Counted from the first letter of the stretch, positions 1 through 11,765 are shown. The stretch is DNA of 64,000 nucleotides from Marinicella sp. (GCA_028284365.1 JANQRW010000025.1:1-64000), one strand, 5' to 3'. Notes: generated by a model not told the origin, from the letters alone. Translations and numbers: made by a program.

Positions 1-49
1 AGGAATACTGTTGGGTCTTCATTCATTTTTGTTCCCGACAAAAATGAAA
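1..49 (-). repeat. Structured intergenic repeat, copy R1 (cut by window edge)
   Basis: Read on the minus strand, this stretch is a perfect 11-bp inverted repeat (22-32 against 38-48, loop of five) followed by GAAGACCCAA and then a tail ending ATTCCT. The same tail follows hairpins near 34471-34487 and 60373-60389, and the loop region carries GGGAAC, close to the GGAACA core of those copies. The element probably continues beyond base 1. Its function is unknown. Confidence 0.5.
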
Positions 50-130
50 ACGACCACGGCCAGTATAGCTGGTAACCTCGGGCTTACCCTCTCTGATTCG
101 GCTTTGCCTCACCAACCGAGTGCGCCGGTC

Positions 131-147
131 GAACTGATCATCAGTTC
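131..147. other. 17-bp palindrome
   Basis: Two 8-bp arms, GAACTGAT and ATCAGTTC, surround a single C. It lies in the otherwise featureless stretch 50-264, downstream of the leftward gene ending at 265. It could be a short hairpin in that transcript or a protein-binding site; nothing in the sequence decides between these. Confidence 0.3.
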
Positions 148-264
148 TCCGTAGGTGGTACCATCTTACTCAAAAAACAGTTTAGGGTAAAACATGAAAT
201 AATATTTCATTGATGTGGTTGAAAGAAAGAGGGGCTGAAATATTTCTGAGCAATAAACCCTGAA

Positions 265-876
265 CTAATTTCTGCGATTAAATGACCTGTGTGTTTTTGT
301 TGAAAGCACAACGAGGAAAACAATTAATATGATCAGCCCCATGATGCTTGTCGTAGGAACCTGGGCAGGAACCAAACCAAATAAAAAACTGGCGCTGTTA
401 TTACTTTTATCAGGATCAGTATCAAACTGGCTACTTAATGACCAGCTGATTGTTAATTCCCCAGATGTTATGTTCACTGTATAAAAACCAGCGCATTCAA
501 TGCTTTCGCCCACATCTAGGCTAGGAACTTCCACAAAAAAACCAAACCTGGCTGGGTCGAATGGACTGGGTTCACTGATGGCAACTGCGAAGCCACATCT
601 AGGGTCATCATTGTCATCAGGTAAAAAATCAATCGCTGGTCCACCTTCGACCAGAGGAATTGGGCTTGATATCGCTGTAATTGGTACACCAGCTATTCCT
701 TCAGCAGCAATATCTGGGCCATTGTTGGTTATGGTTACTGTGTATGTCCCTTGTTGACCACCCTGAACGCCATTTTCGATGCCATTGATTTGCATTGAAA
801 GGGCTAGGTCAGCCACACCTGCATGGATTTGAAATGAAATGAGCGAGCTTAAAAAGATGATGAGAGGTGCTTTCAT
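265..876 (-). CDS. Small exported protein with DUF11-like fold and IPTL-like C-terminal anchor
   Basis: A 203-residue protein. Residues 1-19 form a signal peptide ending IHA. Residues about 44-54 (TYTVTITNNGP) and the following beta-rich stretch resemble DUF11/CARDB-type surface domains. The last 31 residues begin VPTTSIMGLIIL, continue as a hydrophobic helix and end in a basic tail (KTHRSFNRRN). That layout matches the IPTL-CTERM class of sorting signals, here with a degenerate first motif. It lies 12 bases downstream of the metalloprotease gene on the same strand, so the two are probably one transcript. The ligand and function are unknown; a surface-attached partner of the protease is a guess. 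Confidence 0.7.
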   Translation of the reverse strand: MKAPLIIFLSSLISFQIHAGVADLALSMQINGIENGVQGGQQGTYTVTITNNGPDIAAEGIAGVPITAISSPIPLVEGGPAIDFLPDDNDDPRCGFAVAISEPSPFDPARFGFFVEVPSLDVGESIECAGFYTVNITSGELTISWSLSSQFDTDPDKSNNSASFLFGLVPAQVPTTSIMGLIILIVFLVVLSTKTHRSFNRRN

Positions 877-888
877 TTTTTCACCAGT

Positions 889-2310
889 TCACTCAAATCC
901 GTTGATAAATATCACGTCAGGACGTGCCCTGAAATTAGATACTACTGGTGATAAATCATCAATCACTTTTGCATTGTTGGCATTGGCTGTTGTACCAATA
1001 GGGGCTCCATCAACCACAACATTTGGGTTCGAAAAATACAATCTTCTGGCGGTGGTTGGGTTGGATGTCGTATTGAATATGGACATGATCGATTTGAATC
1101 GTGAACTTCTGAAGCCAAAGGCATCTGGATAATTGTTGTTGATGACGGCGTTTTCAAAAGCTGCACCGGATTCACCAAGGACATGGTTTGCACCTAAATT
1201 GTGCCCCAGTTCATGGGTGAATGTGTCATCCCATATGGCGCAAAACTCTGTTGTTATTGAGTAGGCTGAACTGTTAAAAGCAGGACCAACATTACAACCA
1301 GGTACAGGAACTTCATCACTGCAGGTTGGATAGGTTTGGACGTATGCCACGCCACATGCGCTGAAAAGTGTAAAATTATTGCCAACAACAGCGACCACCA
1401 CATCAGCTCCCACTAAGTTTCTAGTTATTTGCACAGTGGTGTCATTTTTTAGGTTTCTTAAATCTTGAAATTCTCCATCAACTCCCGAGTATTGAAAACC
1501 AATGTATTGAGCTGTGTGAAATCGGGTGATTCTGGTGTTCATTTGGCTGTTTGTAAATGCTTCATTGGCATGGTTTGTTGCAAACATCATCAAGGTGTCG
1601 ATATCAGCCGTGTCGTCAGGGTCAGCAGGGTTGCCTCCTGCTTCGACCCTGGCTTCCTCAGTCCATAAAATGAGTACATCTATGTTGGTGGTGTTTGAAT
1701 TTCTTGTTTCATTTATATCATAGGCCGTTTTGTTAAATGATTTGATTGTTCCGATGCTGGTTTGGTTATCGGAAAAGGGCTCACCCTCTTTAACCATGTT
1801 TTCGTCAAGGCCAATGGTGTCTGTTGGCGGAAAGAAATTTAAATTAAATTCATCCATCATGTAAGTTGTATTATCTGAAGCCAAGTAAATTCCGTAACGT
1901 GTGTCATTACTGGTTATCAGACCCATCAGTTGCCCCCTGTTAAAAGTAAGCAGCACATCGTATTTATCTGAACTTCCAGACCATTTATAACTTATTTCGT
2001 TTATAGGCGTGCCTGTTGGAATCCAAAACGGAGGGGTACCAGGCGGATGTTCTTCTTCATCATAATATTCATACCCCTCTCGCGGATAAAAACTGTTTTT
2101 TTGAATGGTGACTACATCTTCATTCGGTAATGAAAAAGTTATGGCAGGAGGTCCATCTTGTAAATCACCAAGATTGAGCGAAACCTCATATGAATTTAAA
2201 ATCGTGGGTGGTGGTGATGCTGTTCCAGACGGTTCAATCGATACAAAAAAATCGATCGAGAGGGCCTTAAATGCATGGGCTAAAAAAACAATGGTAACTG
2301 CTATTTTCAA
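889..2310 (-). CDS. Secreted reprolysin-like zinc metalloprotease with C-terminal GFE tail
   Basis: A 473-residue predicted extracellular protease. The start is TTG (2310-2308), preceded by GGAG seven bases upstream. Residues 1-18 look like a signal peptide. The zinc site is HELGHNLGANH at 366-376, the HExxHxxGxxH pattern of metzincins; a Met-turn candidate (SIMS) lies near 407-410. Six cysteines between about 319 and 357 could form disulfides, as expected outside the cytoplasm. The C terminus ends VIFINGFE, a short tail I associate with exported proteins of some gammaproteobacteria, of unproven role. Family assignment to the M12B-like bacterial reprolysins rests on the motif; the substrate is unknown. 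The next gene on the strand is a small surface-anchored protein. Confidence 0.85.
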   Translation of the reverse strand: MKIAVTIVFLAHAFKALSIDFFVSIEPSGTASPPPTILNSYEVSLNLGDLQDGPPAITFSLPNEDVVTIQKNSFYPREGYEYYDEEEHPPGTPPFWIPTGTPINEISYKWSGSSDKYDVLLTFNRGQLMGLITSNDTRYGIYLASDNTTYMMDEFNLNFFPPTDTIGLDENMVKEGEPFSDNQTSIGTIKSFNKTAYDINETRNSNTTNIDVLILWTEEARVEAGGNPADPDDTADIDTLMMFATNHANEAFTNSQMNTRITRFHTAQYIGFQYSGVDGEFQDLRNLKNDTTVQITRNLVGADVVVAVVGNNFTLFSACGVAYVQTYPTCSDEVPVPGCNVGPAFNSSAYSITTEFCAIWDDTFTHELGHNLGANHVLGESGAAFENAVINNNYPDAFGFRSSRFKSIMSIFNTTSNPTTARRLYFSNPNVVVDGAPIGTTANANNAKVIDDLSPVVSNFRARPDVIFINGFE

Positions 2311-2540
2311 TTGATTTCTCCTTGCTTTCTTTATTTTTTATCTTACATTATATTTGTTCAATTTTGATTAAATAACAACCAAAATTACCTGATTCGAAGG
2401 GAAGCTGCTCAATGGCTTTCGGGTGAAATGAAACATTTTTTCATACCAAGGTTGTTTTATATAAAGTAGAATCGGAGTTTCTGGACAGTATCTTTTAATG
2501 ATAATCACTCCAGATGAGAAATAAGACTAAATAATTGAAT

Positions 2541-3017
2541 ATGAAAGAAAAAATCTCAATTTTATTTATCTGTATGGGCAATATTTGTCGATCGCCATCG
2601 GCTGAAGCTGTATTTACGCAAATGGTTAAGGAAGCTGGTTTAGAGCAAGAATTTGTTATAGATTCAGCCGGGACTCATTCATATCACATTGGATCAAAAC
2701 CTGACCAAAGATCGATTCGAGCAGCAAAAAAGCGTGGCATTGAGATGCAACATTTACGCGCTCGACAAGTGGTGATTGAAGATTATGAGCGATTTGATTA
2801 TTTGATCACCATGGATGAGCTTAACCGCGAAAACTTGGCTGCGATGTTTCATGGACAGGATCAAAGTAAAGTTCATTCTATGATGTCTTTTGTTGAAAAC
2901 AAGGCATACGATGAGGTGCCAGATCCCTATTATGGTACCGACGATGGTTTTGAATTGGTGTTGGATTTGTTAACAGATGCGAATATGGGTTTGCTTAGAT
3001 ATTTAAGAAAGTCATAA
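2541..3017 (+). CDS. Low-molecular-weight protein-tyrosine phosphatase
   Basis: A 158-residue cytoplasmic phosphatase. The N-terminal P-loop is CX5R-S, with nucleophile Cys11 and Arg17 (CMGNICRS). The general acid is Asp128 in DPYYG near the C terminus. Length and both motifs are standard for the LMW-PTP family, which removes phosphate from protein tyrosine. An in-frame TTG six bases upstream (2535) is possible; ATG at 2541 is preferred because it puts the P-loop at the usual distance. No polysaccharide kinase or export gene is near, so a Wzb-type role is not indicated. tgt follows after 42 bases and may share the transcript. Confidence 0.88.
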   Translation: MKEKISILFICMGNICRSPSAEAVFTQMVKEAGLEQEFVIDSAGTHSYHIGSKPDQRSIRAAKKRGIEMQHLRARQVVIEDYERFDYLITMDELNRENLAAMFHGQDQSKVHSMMSFVENKAYDEVPDPYYGTDDGFELVLDLLTDANMGLLRYLRKS

Positions 3018-4181
<1,164 letters not shown>

Positions 4182-4198
4182 ATTTAACTGGTGACTTG

Positions 4199-4242
4199 TT
4201 AAAAGCTAAAAGGCTTAATTTAAAGGCTTTTAAGCAATTTTT
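4199..4242 (+). terminator. Possible AT-rich terminator after tgt
   Basis: TTAAAAGC (4199-4206) and GCTTTTAA (4226-4233) are perfect 8-bp inverted arms with a 19-base AT-rich loop, followed by GCAATTTTT. The stem is weak, so this is a tentative call. Confidence 0.3.
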
Positions 4243-4317
4243 GTCTTTGAAAGCTATAAATGCATGGCTTTTATACAATTTCTTTATGTTGGGCTTTAAA
4301 ATCGCATTTAAGTGATT

Positions 4318-4347
4318 TTGTTACAAATCTGAACCTGTTTTTATGTT
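4318..4347 (+). promoter_or_regulatory. Candidate gyrA promoter
   Basis: TTGTTA (4318-4323) and TATGTT (4342-4347) are separated by 18 bases, about 40 bases before the gyrA ATG. This is a sigma70-like pattern in AT-rich DNA, so chance is a real alternative. Confidence 0.25.
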
Positions 4348-4388
4348 ACAATTTCGTGCTTGTTATTATGAAGCAGTGACTTTGATTT

Positions 4389-6950
4389 ATGGCTGAAAAT
4401 TCAAGCGATATCATTAAGATAAATATCGAAGATGAAATGCAAAAATCATACCTCGATTATTCGATGAGTGTGATTGTTGGCAGGGCACTGCCAGATGTCA
4501 GGGATGGCCTGAAACCGGTGCATCGCCGGGTTTTATATGCCATGAATGTACTGGGTGTTAGTTGGAATAAAGCACACAAGAAATCAGCCCGTGTGGTTGG
4601 TGATGTGATTGGTAAGTATCACCCGCATGGTGATACTGCTGTTTATGACACCATTGTCAGAATGGCACAGCCTTTCTCAATGCGGTATATGCTGGTTGAT
4701 GGTCAGGGTAACTTTGGTTCAGTCGATGGTGATTCACCCGCAGCCATGCGTTATACCGAGGTTCGAATGGCAAAAATCTCACATGAGATGATGGCTGACA
4801 TTGATAAGGACACGGTTGATTTTATTCCCAATTATGATGAAACCGATACTGAGCCAGAAGTGCTGCCAACGCGAGTGCCTGCCTTATTGGTTAATGGTTC
4901 ATCTGGTATTGCCGTGGGTATGGCAACGAATATCCCTCCACATAACTTGTCAGAAGTGATCAATGCAACCATAGAACTGATCAAAAACCCACAAGCTGAC
5001 CTGGATGACTTGATGGTGCATTTACCTGGTCCGGATTTTCCAACAGCTGCATTTATCAATGGTGCTGAAGGTATCAAGGAAGCCTATGAAACGGGTCGCG
5101 GCAAAGTGTATATGCGTGCCAGGACTGAGATTGAAACCGATGAAGCATCTGGTAAACAAACCATTGTGGTCACAGAAATCCCTTATCAGGTTAATAAAGC
5201 ACGCCTGATTGAAAAAGTGGCCGAGTTGGTTAAGTTAAAGAAAATTGAAGGCATGACTGCCATCAGGGATGAATCTGATAAAGACGGTATGCGTATTGTG
5301 TTTGAATTGCGCCGTGGCGAAGTGGCCGAAGTGCTGTTAAACCAATTGTTTAAGTTAACCCAATTGCAAACCGTATTTGGTATTAATATGGTGGCCTTAA
5401 TCAACGGTCAACCCAGAACTTTGGGGTTGATTGACATCCTGACTGAATTCGTTAAACACCGCCGTGAAGTGGTGGTGCGCAGAACCATATTTGAGCTGCG
5501 CAAAGCCCGTGATCGTGCCCATGTGTTAGAAGGTTTGGCGGTTGCTTTGGCGAACATAGAAGAAGTCATTGAGTTAATCAAAAAATCTAAGAACCCTGCT
5601 GAAGCCAAAGAAAAATTATTAGCTAAAAAGTGGAACTCTTCTTTAATCACTGCATTGTTGGATAATGATGCGCACTTGTGTCGTCCAGAAGGCTTGGATG
5701 AGCAATATGGCTTTTTTGATGATGGTTATCAATTGTCACCAGTCCAGGCAAAAGCTATTCTGGATTTACAGTTACACCGTTTAACTGGCTTAGAACAAGA
5801 TAAGATTACCGATGAATTCAAGGAAATCATCGGCCACATCAAAGAATATTTGGAGGTCCTGACTAACCCAGATCGTTTAATTCAAGTTGTTACTGAAGAG
5901 CTTGAAGAAATCAGGAATAACTTTGGTGATGAGCGTCGTACAGTGATCATGAATCGTCAGCGCCATTTGACTATGGAAGATCTGATCATTGAAGAAGACG
6001 TGGTGGTAACTTTGTCACATGAAGGCTATGCCAAGATGCAACAGGTAGATGTTTATCGTGCACAGACCCGTGGTGGCAAAGGCAAGTCTGCCACAGCAAT
6101 GAAAAATGAAGACTTCATTGAACAATTGTGGATTGCTAATACCCATGATACTTTGTTATGTTTCAGCAATCAGGGGCAGGTCTATTGGTTAAAAGTTTAT
6201 GAGTTGCCAATGGCCTCTCGTACTGCTCGTGGTAAACCGCTGGTTAATCTTTTGCCACTGGATAAAGATGAAAAAATCACTGCAATATTACCAGTACGTG
6301 ATTACGATGAGGATAAGTTTGTTTTCTTCGCTACTGCAAAAGGCGTGGTTAAGAAAACACCACTGTCAAATTTCTCGAGACCACGAGCCAATGGCATCAT
6401 CGGTTTGGGGCTGTTGGATGGTGATCACTTGGTGAATGTTGAGCTTACAAATGGTTCACAGGATGTATTCCTGTTTTCAAGTTCGGGCAAATGTATTCGT
6501 TTTGATGAGAATGATGTGCGCTCTATGGGCAGGACAGCGCGTGGTGTTCGTGGTATCACCCTCAAAGATAACCACAAGGTGGTTTCTATGTTTGTTGCTG
6601 AAGAAGGCAATGTGCTGGTTTGTACAGAAAATGGTTTTGGTAAACAAACTAAATTAGAGGAATTTTCTAAGATCAGGCGTTCAGGTCAAGGTGTGATAGC
6701 AATTCAGACCAGTGAGAGAAATGGTGCTGTGGTAGGTGCTTGTCAGGTGTTGCCAGAGGATCAAATTATGTTGATCAGTGATGGTGGGACTTTGGTAAGA
6801 ACCGCAGTAGATGGTATCTCAACAGTTGGCCGCAATACCCAAGGCGTCACTTTGATTCGCTTGGCAGATAAAGAAAGTTTGGTTGGTATTGCTAAGGTCA
6901 TCAACTTAGATGATGGTGAAACAGCTGGTGAAGGTGATACTGAGTCATGA
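4389..6950 (+). CDS. gyrA: DNA gyrase subunit A
   Basis: Breaks and rejoins DNA within the A2B2 gyrase that introduces negative supercoils. The 853-residue protein has the winged-helix breakage domain first, with the active-site Tyr122 (AAMRYTE) in E. coli numbering, then the coiled-coil gate, then the C-terminal beta-pinwheel including the GyrA-box candidate QTRGGKG near residue 558. The tail is acidic. The quinolone-determining stretch [10 protein letters not shown] has Thr at position 83 and Asp at 87; Thr83 is the natural residue in some gammaproteobacteria, so it is not by itself a resistance mutation. Its stop overlaps the tpiA start (ATGA). Confidence 0.97.
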   Translation: MAENSSDIIKINIEDEMQKSYLDYSMSVIVGRALPDVRDGLKPVHRRVLYAMNVLGVSWNKAHKKSARVVGDVIGKYHPHGDTAVYDTIVRMAQPFSMRYMLVDGQGNFGSVDGDSPAAMRYTEVRMAKISHEMMADIDKDTVDFIPNYDETDTEPEVLPTRVPALLVNGSSGIAVGMATNIPPHNLSEVINATIELIKNPQADLDDLMVHLPGPDFPTAAFINGAEGIKEAYETGRGKVYMRARTEIETDEASGKQTIVVTEIPYQVNKARLIEKVAELVKLKKIEGMTAIRDESDKDGMRIVFELRRGEVAEVLLNQLFKLTQLQTVFGINMVALINGQPRTLGLIDILTEFVKHRREVVVRRTIFELRKARDRAHVLEGLAVALANIEEVIELIKKSKNPAEAKEKLLAKKWNSSLITALLDNDAHLCRPEGLDEQYGFFDDGYQLSPVQAKAILDLQLHRLTGLEQDKITDEFKEIIGHIKEYLEVLTNPDRLIQVVTEELEEIRNNFGDERRTVIMNRQRHLTMEDLIIEEDVVVTLSHEGYAKMQQVDVYRAQTRGGKGKSATAMKNEDFIEQLWIANTHDTLLCFSNQGQVYWLKVYELPMASRTARGKPLVNLLPLDKDEKITAILPVRDYDEDKFVFFATAKGVVKKTPLSNFSRPRANGIIGLGLLDGDHLVNVELTNGSQDVFLFSSSGKCIRFDENDVRSMGRTARGVRGITLKDNHKVVSMFVAEEGNVLVCTENGFGKQTKLEEFSKIRRSGQGVIAIQTSERNGAVVGACQVLPEDQIMLISDGGTLVRTAVDGISTVGRNTQGVTLIRLADKESLVGIAKVINLDDGETAGEGDTES

Positions 6951-7717
6951 ATCGTAAATTATTAGTGGCAGGTAATTGGAAGATGCATGGTTCTTTGACT
7001 TTTGTCAGAGAAATGATGGCTGATTTTAATACAATGTTGCCAGTTGGAATAAATTATGATGTAGCGGTTTTTCCGGTGTACATACATTTATATGAAGTTA
7101 TCAATAAAAAACCCGAACAGGTCATGTGTGGTGCTCAAAACCTGAGTGAATATGATGATGGTGCTGTTACTGGTGAAGTCAGTGGTGGCATGTTATCTGA
7201 TTTGGGTTGTGATATGGTTTTGGTTGGGCATTCAGAACGTCGCATTAAAAACAATGAAGACAATACCGAAGTGGCAAAAAAGTTTGCTCAGGCATTGAAG
7301 TATGGTTTGCAGCCGATCTTGTGCGTGGGTGAATCTGCTGTACAGCGCCAAAGTGAACAAACATTCACTGCGGTCTGGGCACAAATTCAAGCAGTCATTG
7401 ATGAAGTGGGTATTGAAAAACTGGGGCGCGGAATCATTGCCTATGAGCCTGTTTGGGCCATTGGAACAGGAGAAACGGCGACCTCTGAACAAGCTCAAGA
7501 AGTTCATCAATTTATCCGTTCTCAATTGGCGTTAAATGATGATACAATAGCGCGCCGCATCCGCATCCTCTACGGAGGAAGTTGTAAAGGTTCTAATGCA
7601 TACGAACTTTTTTCGATGCCAGATGTTGATGGAGGATTGATTGGAGGTGCTTCATTAACAGCCCAAGATTTTATGGCAATTTGTCAACAAGCAGACATTT
7701 TGTCGCAAGGAGTATAA
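6947..7717 (+). CDS. tpiA: Triosephosphate isomerase
   Basis: Interconverts dihydroxyacetone phosphate and glyceraldehyde 3-phosphate in glycolysis and gluconeogenesis. The 256-residue TIM barrel shows Asn10 and Lys12 (AGNWKMHG), the electrophile His95 (VGHSERR), catalytic base Glu167 ([11 protein letters not shown]) and the phosphate-binding loop (LYGGS). The start overlaps the gyrA stop by four bases, implying translational coupling. secG follows after four bases, preceded by a GGAG that lies inside the end of tpiA. Confidence 0.97.
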   Translation: MNRKLLVAGNWKMHGSLTFVREMMADFNTMLPVGINYDVAVFPVYIHLYEVINKKPEQVMCGAQNLSEYDDGAVTGEVSGGMLSDLGCDMVLVGHSERRIKNNEDNTEVAKKFAQALKYGLQPILCVGESAVQRQSEQTFTAVWAQIQAVIDEVGIEKLGRGIIAYEPVWAIGTGETATSEQAQEVHQFIRSQLALNDDTIARRIRILYGGSCKGSNAYELFSMPDVDGGLIGGASLTAQDFMAICQQADILSQGV

Positions 7718-7721
7718 TTAA

Positions 7722-8237
7722 ATGACTGAAATAAACTTTTTGAACATCATTCAAGTGTTGGTTGCCATTGCTTTGATTGGTTTTATTTTGATTCAACGTG
7801 GACCTGGTGCTACTGCTGGTTCAGCTTTTGGTGGCGGCGCCTCGGGTACTGTATTTGGTGCCAAAGGTTCAGGTTCATTTTTGACCAAAAGTACGGCTAT
7901 TTTGGCCACTTTATTTTTCATTATCACTATGTTGATTGCGATTGATGCAAGTGAAACTTTTTCATCGGTTGATGCTGCCAGTGGTGAACAGGATCTAGGC
8001 GTGTTTGGCACTTTGGAAGATGTTGACAGTGGGCCTTCAGTTACACCGGTTGGTGGTACTGATGAAGTTACCTCAAATGAAGCCTTGAATGACGTGCTTA
8101 ATACAGCCGAAGAACAAGTTGCTGAGACAGTTGATGCAGTTGAAGCGGCTGGTGAACAGGTAGAACAAGCAGCTGAAAAGACTGCCGAAGAAATTAAAAA
8201 AGCCACTGAGTCAGAAGATTCAGATGGTAATAACTAA
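7722..8237 (+). CDS. secG: Protein translocase subunit SecG
   Basis: Accessory subunit of the SecYEG channel in the inner membrane. The first 80 residues carry the two membrane helices and the Gly/Ala-rich loop after QRGPGA that typify SecG. The protein is 171 residues, longer than the usual 75-110. The extra C-terminal part (from about residue 85) is acidic and rich in Ala and Glu, probably a disordered or helical cytoplasmic tail. The order tpiA-secG-tRNA-Leu-nuo is common in proteobacteria and supports the call. Confidence 0.93.
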   Translation: MTEINFLNIIQVLVAIALIGFILIQRGPGATAGSAFGGGASGTVFGAKGSGSFLTKSTAILATLFFIITMLIAIDASETFSSVDAASGEQDLGVFGTLEDVDSGPSVTPVGGTDEVTSNEALNDVLNTAEEQVAETVDAVEAAGEQVEQAAEKTAEEIKKATESEDSDGNN

Positions 8238-8299
8238 TAATAAATACTGAGTTAATTAATCCTGGCAATCATCGTTGGTTGTTATGATTAGAAATATGT

Positions 8300-8385
8300 G
8301 CCGAAGTGGTGGAATTGGTAGACACGCTATCTTGAGGGGGTAGTGGCCTTCGGTCGTGCCGGTTCAAGTCCGGCCTTCGGCACCA
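8300..8385 (+). tRNA. tRNA-Leu (anticodon GAG)
   Basis: The acceptor arms GCCGAAG (8300-8306) and CTTCGGC (8375-8381) pair perfectly. Discriminator A8382 is followed by an encoded CCA (8383-8385). The anticodon stem is CTATC/GGTAG with loop TTGAGGG, so the anticodon GAG is at 8334-8336. A long variable arm (class II) and the T loop GTTCAAG are present. It decodes CUC and CUU. It sits between secG and nuoA, a conserved place. Confidence 0.97.
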
Positions 8386-8424
8386 ACTAAATAGAGTTTA
8401 TAGAGCAAACAGGGGTTTGGCTAA

Positions 8425-8781
8425 ATGATAGCTTCTTACTTTCCAATATTATTGTTCTTAGCAGTATCTACCGGTTTAGGTATTGCTTTGATGTCTCTGG
8501 GATTACTGTTCGGTACCCGCAAAACCAATGACGAAAAAATTTCAGCTTACGAATGTGGCTTTGAGGCTTTTGATGATGCCCATATGAAATTTGATGTCAG
8601 ATTTTATTTGGTCGCCATACTGTTTATTATCTTTGATTTGGAAATTGCATTCTTATTTCCGTGGTCAGTGGTGCTAGATGAGTTGGGTGGCTTTGGTTTG
8701 GTGTCGATGTTTATATTTTTATTCTTGCTGGTCATAGGTTTTATCTATGAGTGGAAGAAAGGAGCATTGGAATGGGAGTAG
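8425..8781 (+). CDS. nuoA: NADH-quinone oxidoreductase subunit A
   Basis: Small membrane subunit of respiratory complex I, near the quinone-binding junction. The 118 residues form three transmembrane helices. The conserved loop between helices 1 and 2 reads [12 protein letters not shown], and the second helix begins [15 protein letters not shown], both family signatures. AGGGG lies ten bases upstream of the ATG. It is the first of 14 nuo genes, and its end overlaps the start of nuoB by ten bases. The promoter may lie with or before the tRNA-Leu gene. Confidence 0.96.
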   Translation: MIASYFPILLFLAVSTGLGIALMSLGLLFGTRKTNDEKISAYECGFEAFDDAHMKFDVRFYLVAILFIIFDLEIAFLFPWSVVLDELGGFGLVSMFIFLFLLVIGFIYEWKKGALEWE

Positions 8782-9284
8782 TTGATAACATCATTCAGCC
8801 AGTTGAGGATCAAGGCTTTGAGAACAAAGGGTTTGTGACAACCACGGTTGATGCTTTACTTAATGGTGCCAGGACTGGTTCGTTGTGGCCAATGACATTC
8901 GGTTTGGCCTGCTGTGCAGTGGAAATGATGCAAGCAGGTGCTTCACGTTATGATTTAGATCGTTTTGGCGTGATATTTAGACCATCTCCAAGGCAGTCTG
9001 ATGTGATGATTGTGGCTGGTACGCTGGTCAATAAAATGGCTCCAGCACTGCGTAAAGTTTATGATCAAATGCCTGAACCCAAGTATGTTATTTCAATGGG
9101 TTCCTGTGCCAATGGTGGTGGTTACTACCATTATTCTTATTCGGTGGTTCGTGGTTGTGACAAAGTGGTACCGGTTGATGTGTATGTACCCGGTTGTCCT
9201 CCAACAGCAGAAGCGTTGATTTATGGTATTTTGCAATTACAGAAGAAAATCAAACGCACCAATACAATTTCCAGAACATCATGA
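8772..9284 (+). CDS. nuoB: NADH-quinone oxidoreductase subunit B
   Basis: Carries the terminal [4Fe-4S] cluster N2 that hands electrons to quinone. The ATG at 8772, preceded by AAAGGAG, gives 170 residues. Ligands are Cys47, Cys48, Cys112 and Cys142 (GLACC, MGSC, PGCPP), the expected CC-x63-C-x29-C pattern. The reading frame stays open upstream to a GTG at 8751, but the ribosome site fits 8772. The stop overlaps the nuoC ATG (ATGA). Confidence 0.97.
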   Translation: MGVVDNIIQPVEDQGFENKGFVTTTVDALLNGARTGSLWPMTFGLACCAVEMMQAGASRYDLDRFGVIFRPSPRQSDVMIVAGTLVNKMAPALRKVYDQMPEPKYVISMGSCANGGGYYHYSYSVVRGCDKVVPVDVYVPGCPPTAEALIYGILQLQKKIKRTNTISRTS

Positions 9285-9988
9285 GTAATTTCAAATATCA
9301 AATCAGTAAAGACCTTTCGGATAAACTAACTGATGTCGACATCATTGAATCAGATAATGGAGTTACCTGTGTAATTCCTTTGGAATCATGGGTAGAAACG
9401 GCCAAACTGCTCAGAGATGATGAAGTCTTTCAATTTGAGCAATGTGTCGATGTGTGTGGTGTTGATTACTTCACATACGGCGAAGCCGAATGGCAAACTG
9501 ACGGTGTTTCATCAACTGGTTTCAGTCGTGGCGTTAAAGCCAAAGGTCCTGGTCGATTTTCATGGTATGAACGCCGTGAAGAAGAGATGACCAATCGATT
9601 TGCAGTTGTTGCTCAGCTACTGTCTATTAAACTAAATCACCGTTTGACAATTAAATGTTTTGCACCGGATGAAGGCATGTTAATGGTACCGTCATTGATT
9701 GATGTTTGGCCAAGTGTGAATTGGTTTGAACGAGAAGCATTTGATTTATTTGGTATTATTTTTAAGGGACATCCAGACTTGCGCAGAATTTTGACCGATT
9801 ACGGTTTTATTGGATACCCATTCAGGAAAGACTTTCCACTCATTGGCAATGTTGAAGTTGCTTATGACGAAGAGCAACAGCGTGTGGTCTATCAACCCGT
9901 TTCAATTGAACCACGTGTGCTGGTGCCCAAAACCATTCGTCGTGATTCCAGATATGTTGAAAATATGAATGATCAGGAGGCTTCATAA
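9281..9988 (+). CDS. nuoC: NADH-quinone oxidoreductase subunit C
   Basis: Peripheral-arm subunit of complex I (30-kDa subunit). From the ATG at 9281, which overlaps the nuoB stop, the protein has 235 residues. The frame is open further upstream inside nuoB, but that extension has no homology I recognise. The family signature [13 protein letters not shown]...HPFRKDFP-like ending appears here as [12 protein letters not shown]. It is separate from nuoD, unlike the fused nuoCD of enterics. Its TAA shares one base with the nuoD ATG. Confidence 0.96.
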   Translation: MSNFKYQISKDLSDKLTDVDIIESDNGVTCVIPLESWVETAKLLRDDEVFQFEQCVDVCGVDYFTYGEAEWQTDGVSSTGFSRGVKAKGPGRFSWYERREEEMTNRFAVVAQLLSIKLNHRLTIKCFAPDEGMLMVPSLIDVWPSVNWFEREAFDLFGIIFKGHPDLRRILTDYGFIGYPFRKDFPLIGNVEVAYDEEQQRVVYQPVSIEPRVLVPKTIRRDSRYVENMNDQEAS

Positions 9989-11241
9989 TGCCTGAAATTA
10001 AAAATTACACCATGAACTTTGGACCGCAGCATCCGGCTGCCCATGGTGTGCTTCGTTTGATTTTAGAATTGGACGGAGAGGTGGTTGAACATGCTGACCC
10101 ACATGTGGGTTTGTTACATCGAGGCACAGAAAAACTGGCTGAATCAAAGCCATTTAACCAATCGATTGGCTACATGGATCGTTTGGATTATGTGTCTATG
10201 ATGTGTAATGAGCATGCTTATGTTCGTGCCATTGAACAGTTATTGGGCATAGAAGCACCTATCAGGGCGCAATATATCCGTACTATGTTTGATGAAATTA
10301 CCCGGGTCAGAAATCACTTGATGTGGATTGGTACGCATGGATTGGACTTGGGGGCCATGGCCTTGTTCTTATATGCTTTTCGTGAGCGCGAACATTGTAT
10401 GGACATGTATGAAGCCGTTTCTGGTGCCAGAATGCACGCCACTTATTACCGGCCAGGTGGTGTTTACCGTGATTTACCCGATCGCATGCCTCAATATGAA
10501 GAAAGTAAATGGACTAAGGGCAAAAATCTGGAATATGTTAATGAATGGCGTCAAGGCTCTTTGTTGGATTTTATTGATGCTTTTGCAGATGATTTTCCTA
10601 ATAAAATCAATGAGTACCGGACTTTACTTCAAGACAATCGTATATGGAAACAAAGGACAGTAGGTATTGGTGTGGTTTCACCAGAACAGGCCAAAGCCTG
10701 GGGTTTTACTGGTCCTATGCTGCGTGGCAGTGGAGTGGCTTGGGACTTGCGCAAAAAGCAAACCTATGCAGCCTACGATAAAGTAGACTTTGATGTGCCA
10801 GTTGGCGTCAATGGTGATTGTTATGATCGCTACTTGGTGCGTATGGAAGAAATGGTGCAATCAACCCGCATCATTAAACAATGTGTCGAATGGCTGAGGA
10901 ACAACCCTGGCCCTGTGATGGTTGATGATTATAAAGTAGCACCACCGAATCGTGAAATGATGAAAGAAGACATGGAGTCCATGATTCATCACTTTAAATT
11001 ATTCACTGAAGGTTATACCGTTCCTGCTGGTGAGGTTTATACCGCAGTTGAGGCACCCAAAGGTGAGTTTGGCGTTTATATGATATCTGATGATTCAAAT
11101 AAACCATTTAGATTAAAACTCCGGGCACCAGGATTTGCACACCTATCGGCCATGAATGATATGGTTAAAGGCCACATGTTGGCTGATGTGGTGGCAGTGA
11201 TTGGAACGATGGATATTGTATTTGGGGAGATCGATAGATAA
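9988..11241 (+). CDS. nuoD: NADH-quinone oxidoreductase subunit D
   Basis: The 49-kDa subunit of complex I, related to hydrogenase large subunits, which forms the quinone cavity with NuoB. The 417 residues begin with the conserved [15 protein letters not shown] motif and contain the [12 protein letters not shown] stretch, both near the quinone site. Length and ending (VFGEIDR) match the family. The start and stop each overlap the neighbouring gene by one base (TAATG). Confidence 0.97.
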   Translation: MPEIKNYTMNFGPQHPAAHGVLRLILELDGEVVEHADPHVGLLHRGTEKLAESKPFNQSIGYMDRLDYVSMMCNEHAYVRAIEQLLGIEAPIRAQYIRTMFDEITRVRNHLMWIGTHGLDLGAMALFLYAFREREHCMDMYEAVSGARMHATYYRPGGVYRDLPDRMPQYEESKWTKGKNLEYVNEWRQGSLLDFIDAFADDFPNKINEYRTLLQDNRIWKQRTVGIGVVSPEQAKAWGFTGPMLRGSGVAWDLRKKQTYAAYDKVDFDVPVGVNGDCYDRYLVRMEEMVQSTRIIKQCVEWLRNNPGPVMVDDYKVAPPNREMMKEDMESMIHHFKLFTEGYTVPAGEVYTAVEAPKGEFGVYMISDDSNKPFRLKLRAPGFAHLSAMNDMVKGHMLADVVAVIGTMDIVFGEIDR

Positions 11242-11765
11242 TGTATCAAGTCAATCCACAACAAACTGACAAAGCACTGGCAATGACCTTGCTGACTGAG
11301 AAAACACGTAATACCATTGATCAATGGTTGACCAAGTATCCCCATGACCAAAGACGTTCGGCAGTTATCGGTGCATTACATGCTGCACAAGATCAGAATC
11401 AAGGTTGGTTAAGTGAAGAAATCATGAAAGCAGTCGCTGAGTATTTGGAAATTCCACCAGTTTGGGTCTATGAAGCCGCCAGTTTTTATTCGATGTTCTT
11501 TACTTCTCCAGTGGGAAAAAACAAAGTGGCGATTTGTACCAATATTTCTTGTATGCTCAGAGGAGCGGATAAGGTGGTCAAATATGCTGAGTCTAAATTA
11601 GGTATTAAACTAGGAGAAACCACTGCTGATGGCCAGATCACACTGATTAAAGAAGAAGAATGTGTTGCTGCTTGTGTCGGTGCTCCAATGATGATCATCA
11701 ATGGCCATTATCATGAAAATCTGACCGAAGAAAAAATTGATGAATTGTTAGGAGGGTTGGCGTAA
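11241..11765 (+). CDS. nuoE: NADH-quinone oxidoreductase subunit E
   Basis: The 24-kDa thioredoxin-like subunit carrying the [2Fe-2S] cluster N1a in the NADH module. The 174-residue protein has cluster ligands Cys99 and Cys104 (CTNISC) and Cys141 and Cys145 (CVAAC). It is coupled by one-base overlaps to nuoD upstream and nuoF downstream. Confidence 0.96.
   Translation: MYQVNPQQTDKALAMTLLTEKTRNTIDQWLTKYPHDQRRSAVIGALHAAQDQNQGWLSEEIMKAVAEYLEIPPVWVYEAASFYSMFFTSPVGKNKVAICTNISCMLRGADKVVKYAESKLGIKLGETTADGQITLIKEEECVAACVGAPMMIINGHYHENLTEEKIDELLGGLA

Noticed and set aside
4638-4650. GyrA Thr83 as a quinolone resistance mutation
   Set aside because: Thr is a natural residue at this position in several gammaproteobacteria; one sequence cannot show a mutation.
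7793-8206. 137-codon Ser/Ala-rich minus-strand ORF inside secG
   Set aside because: It mirrors the repetitive Glu/Ala codons of the SecG tail; low complexity explains the open frame.
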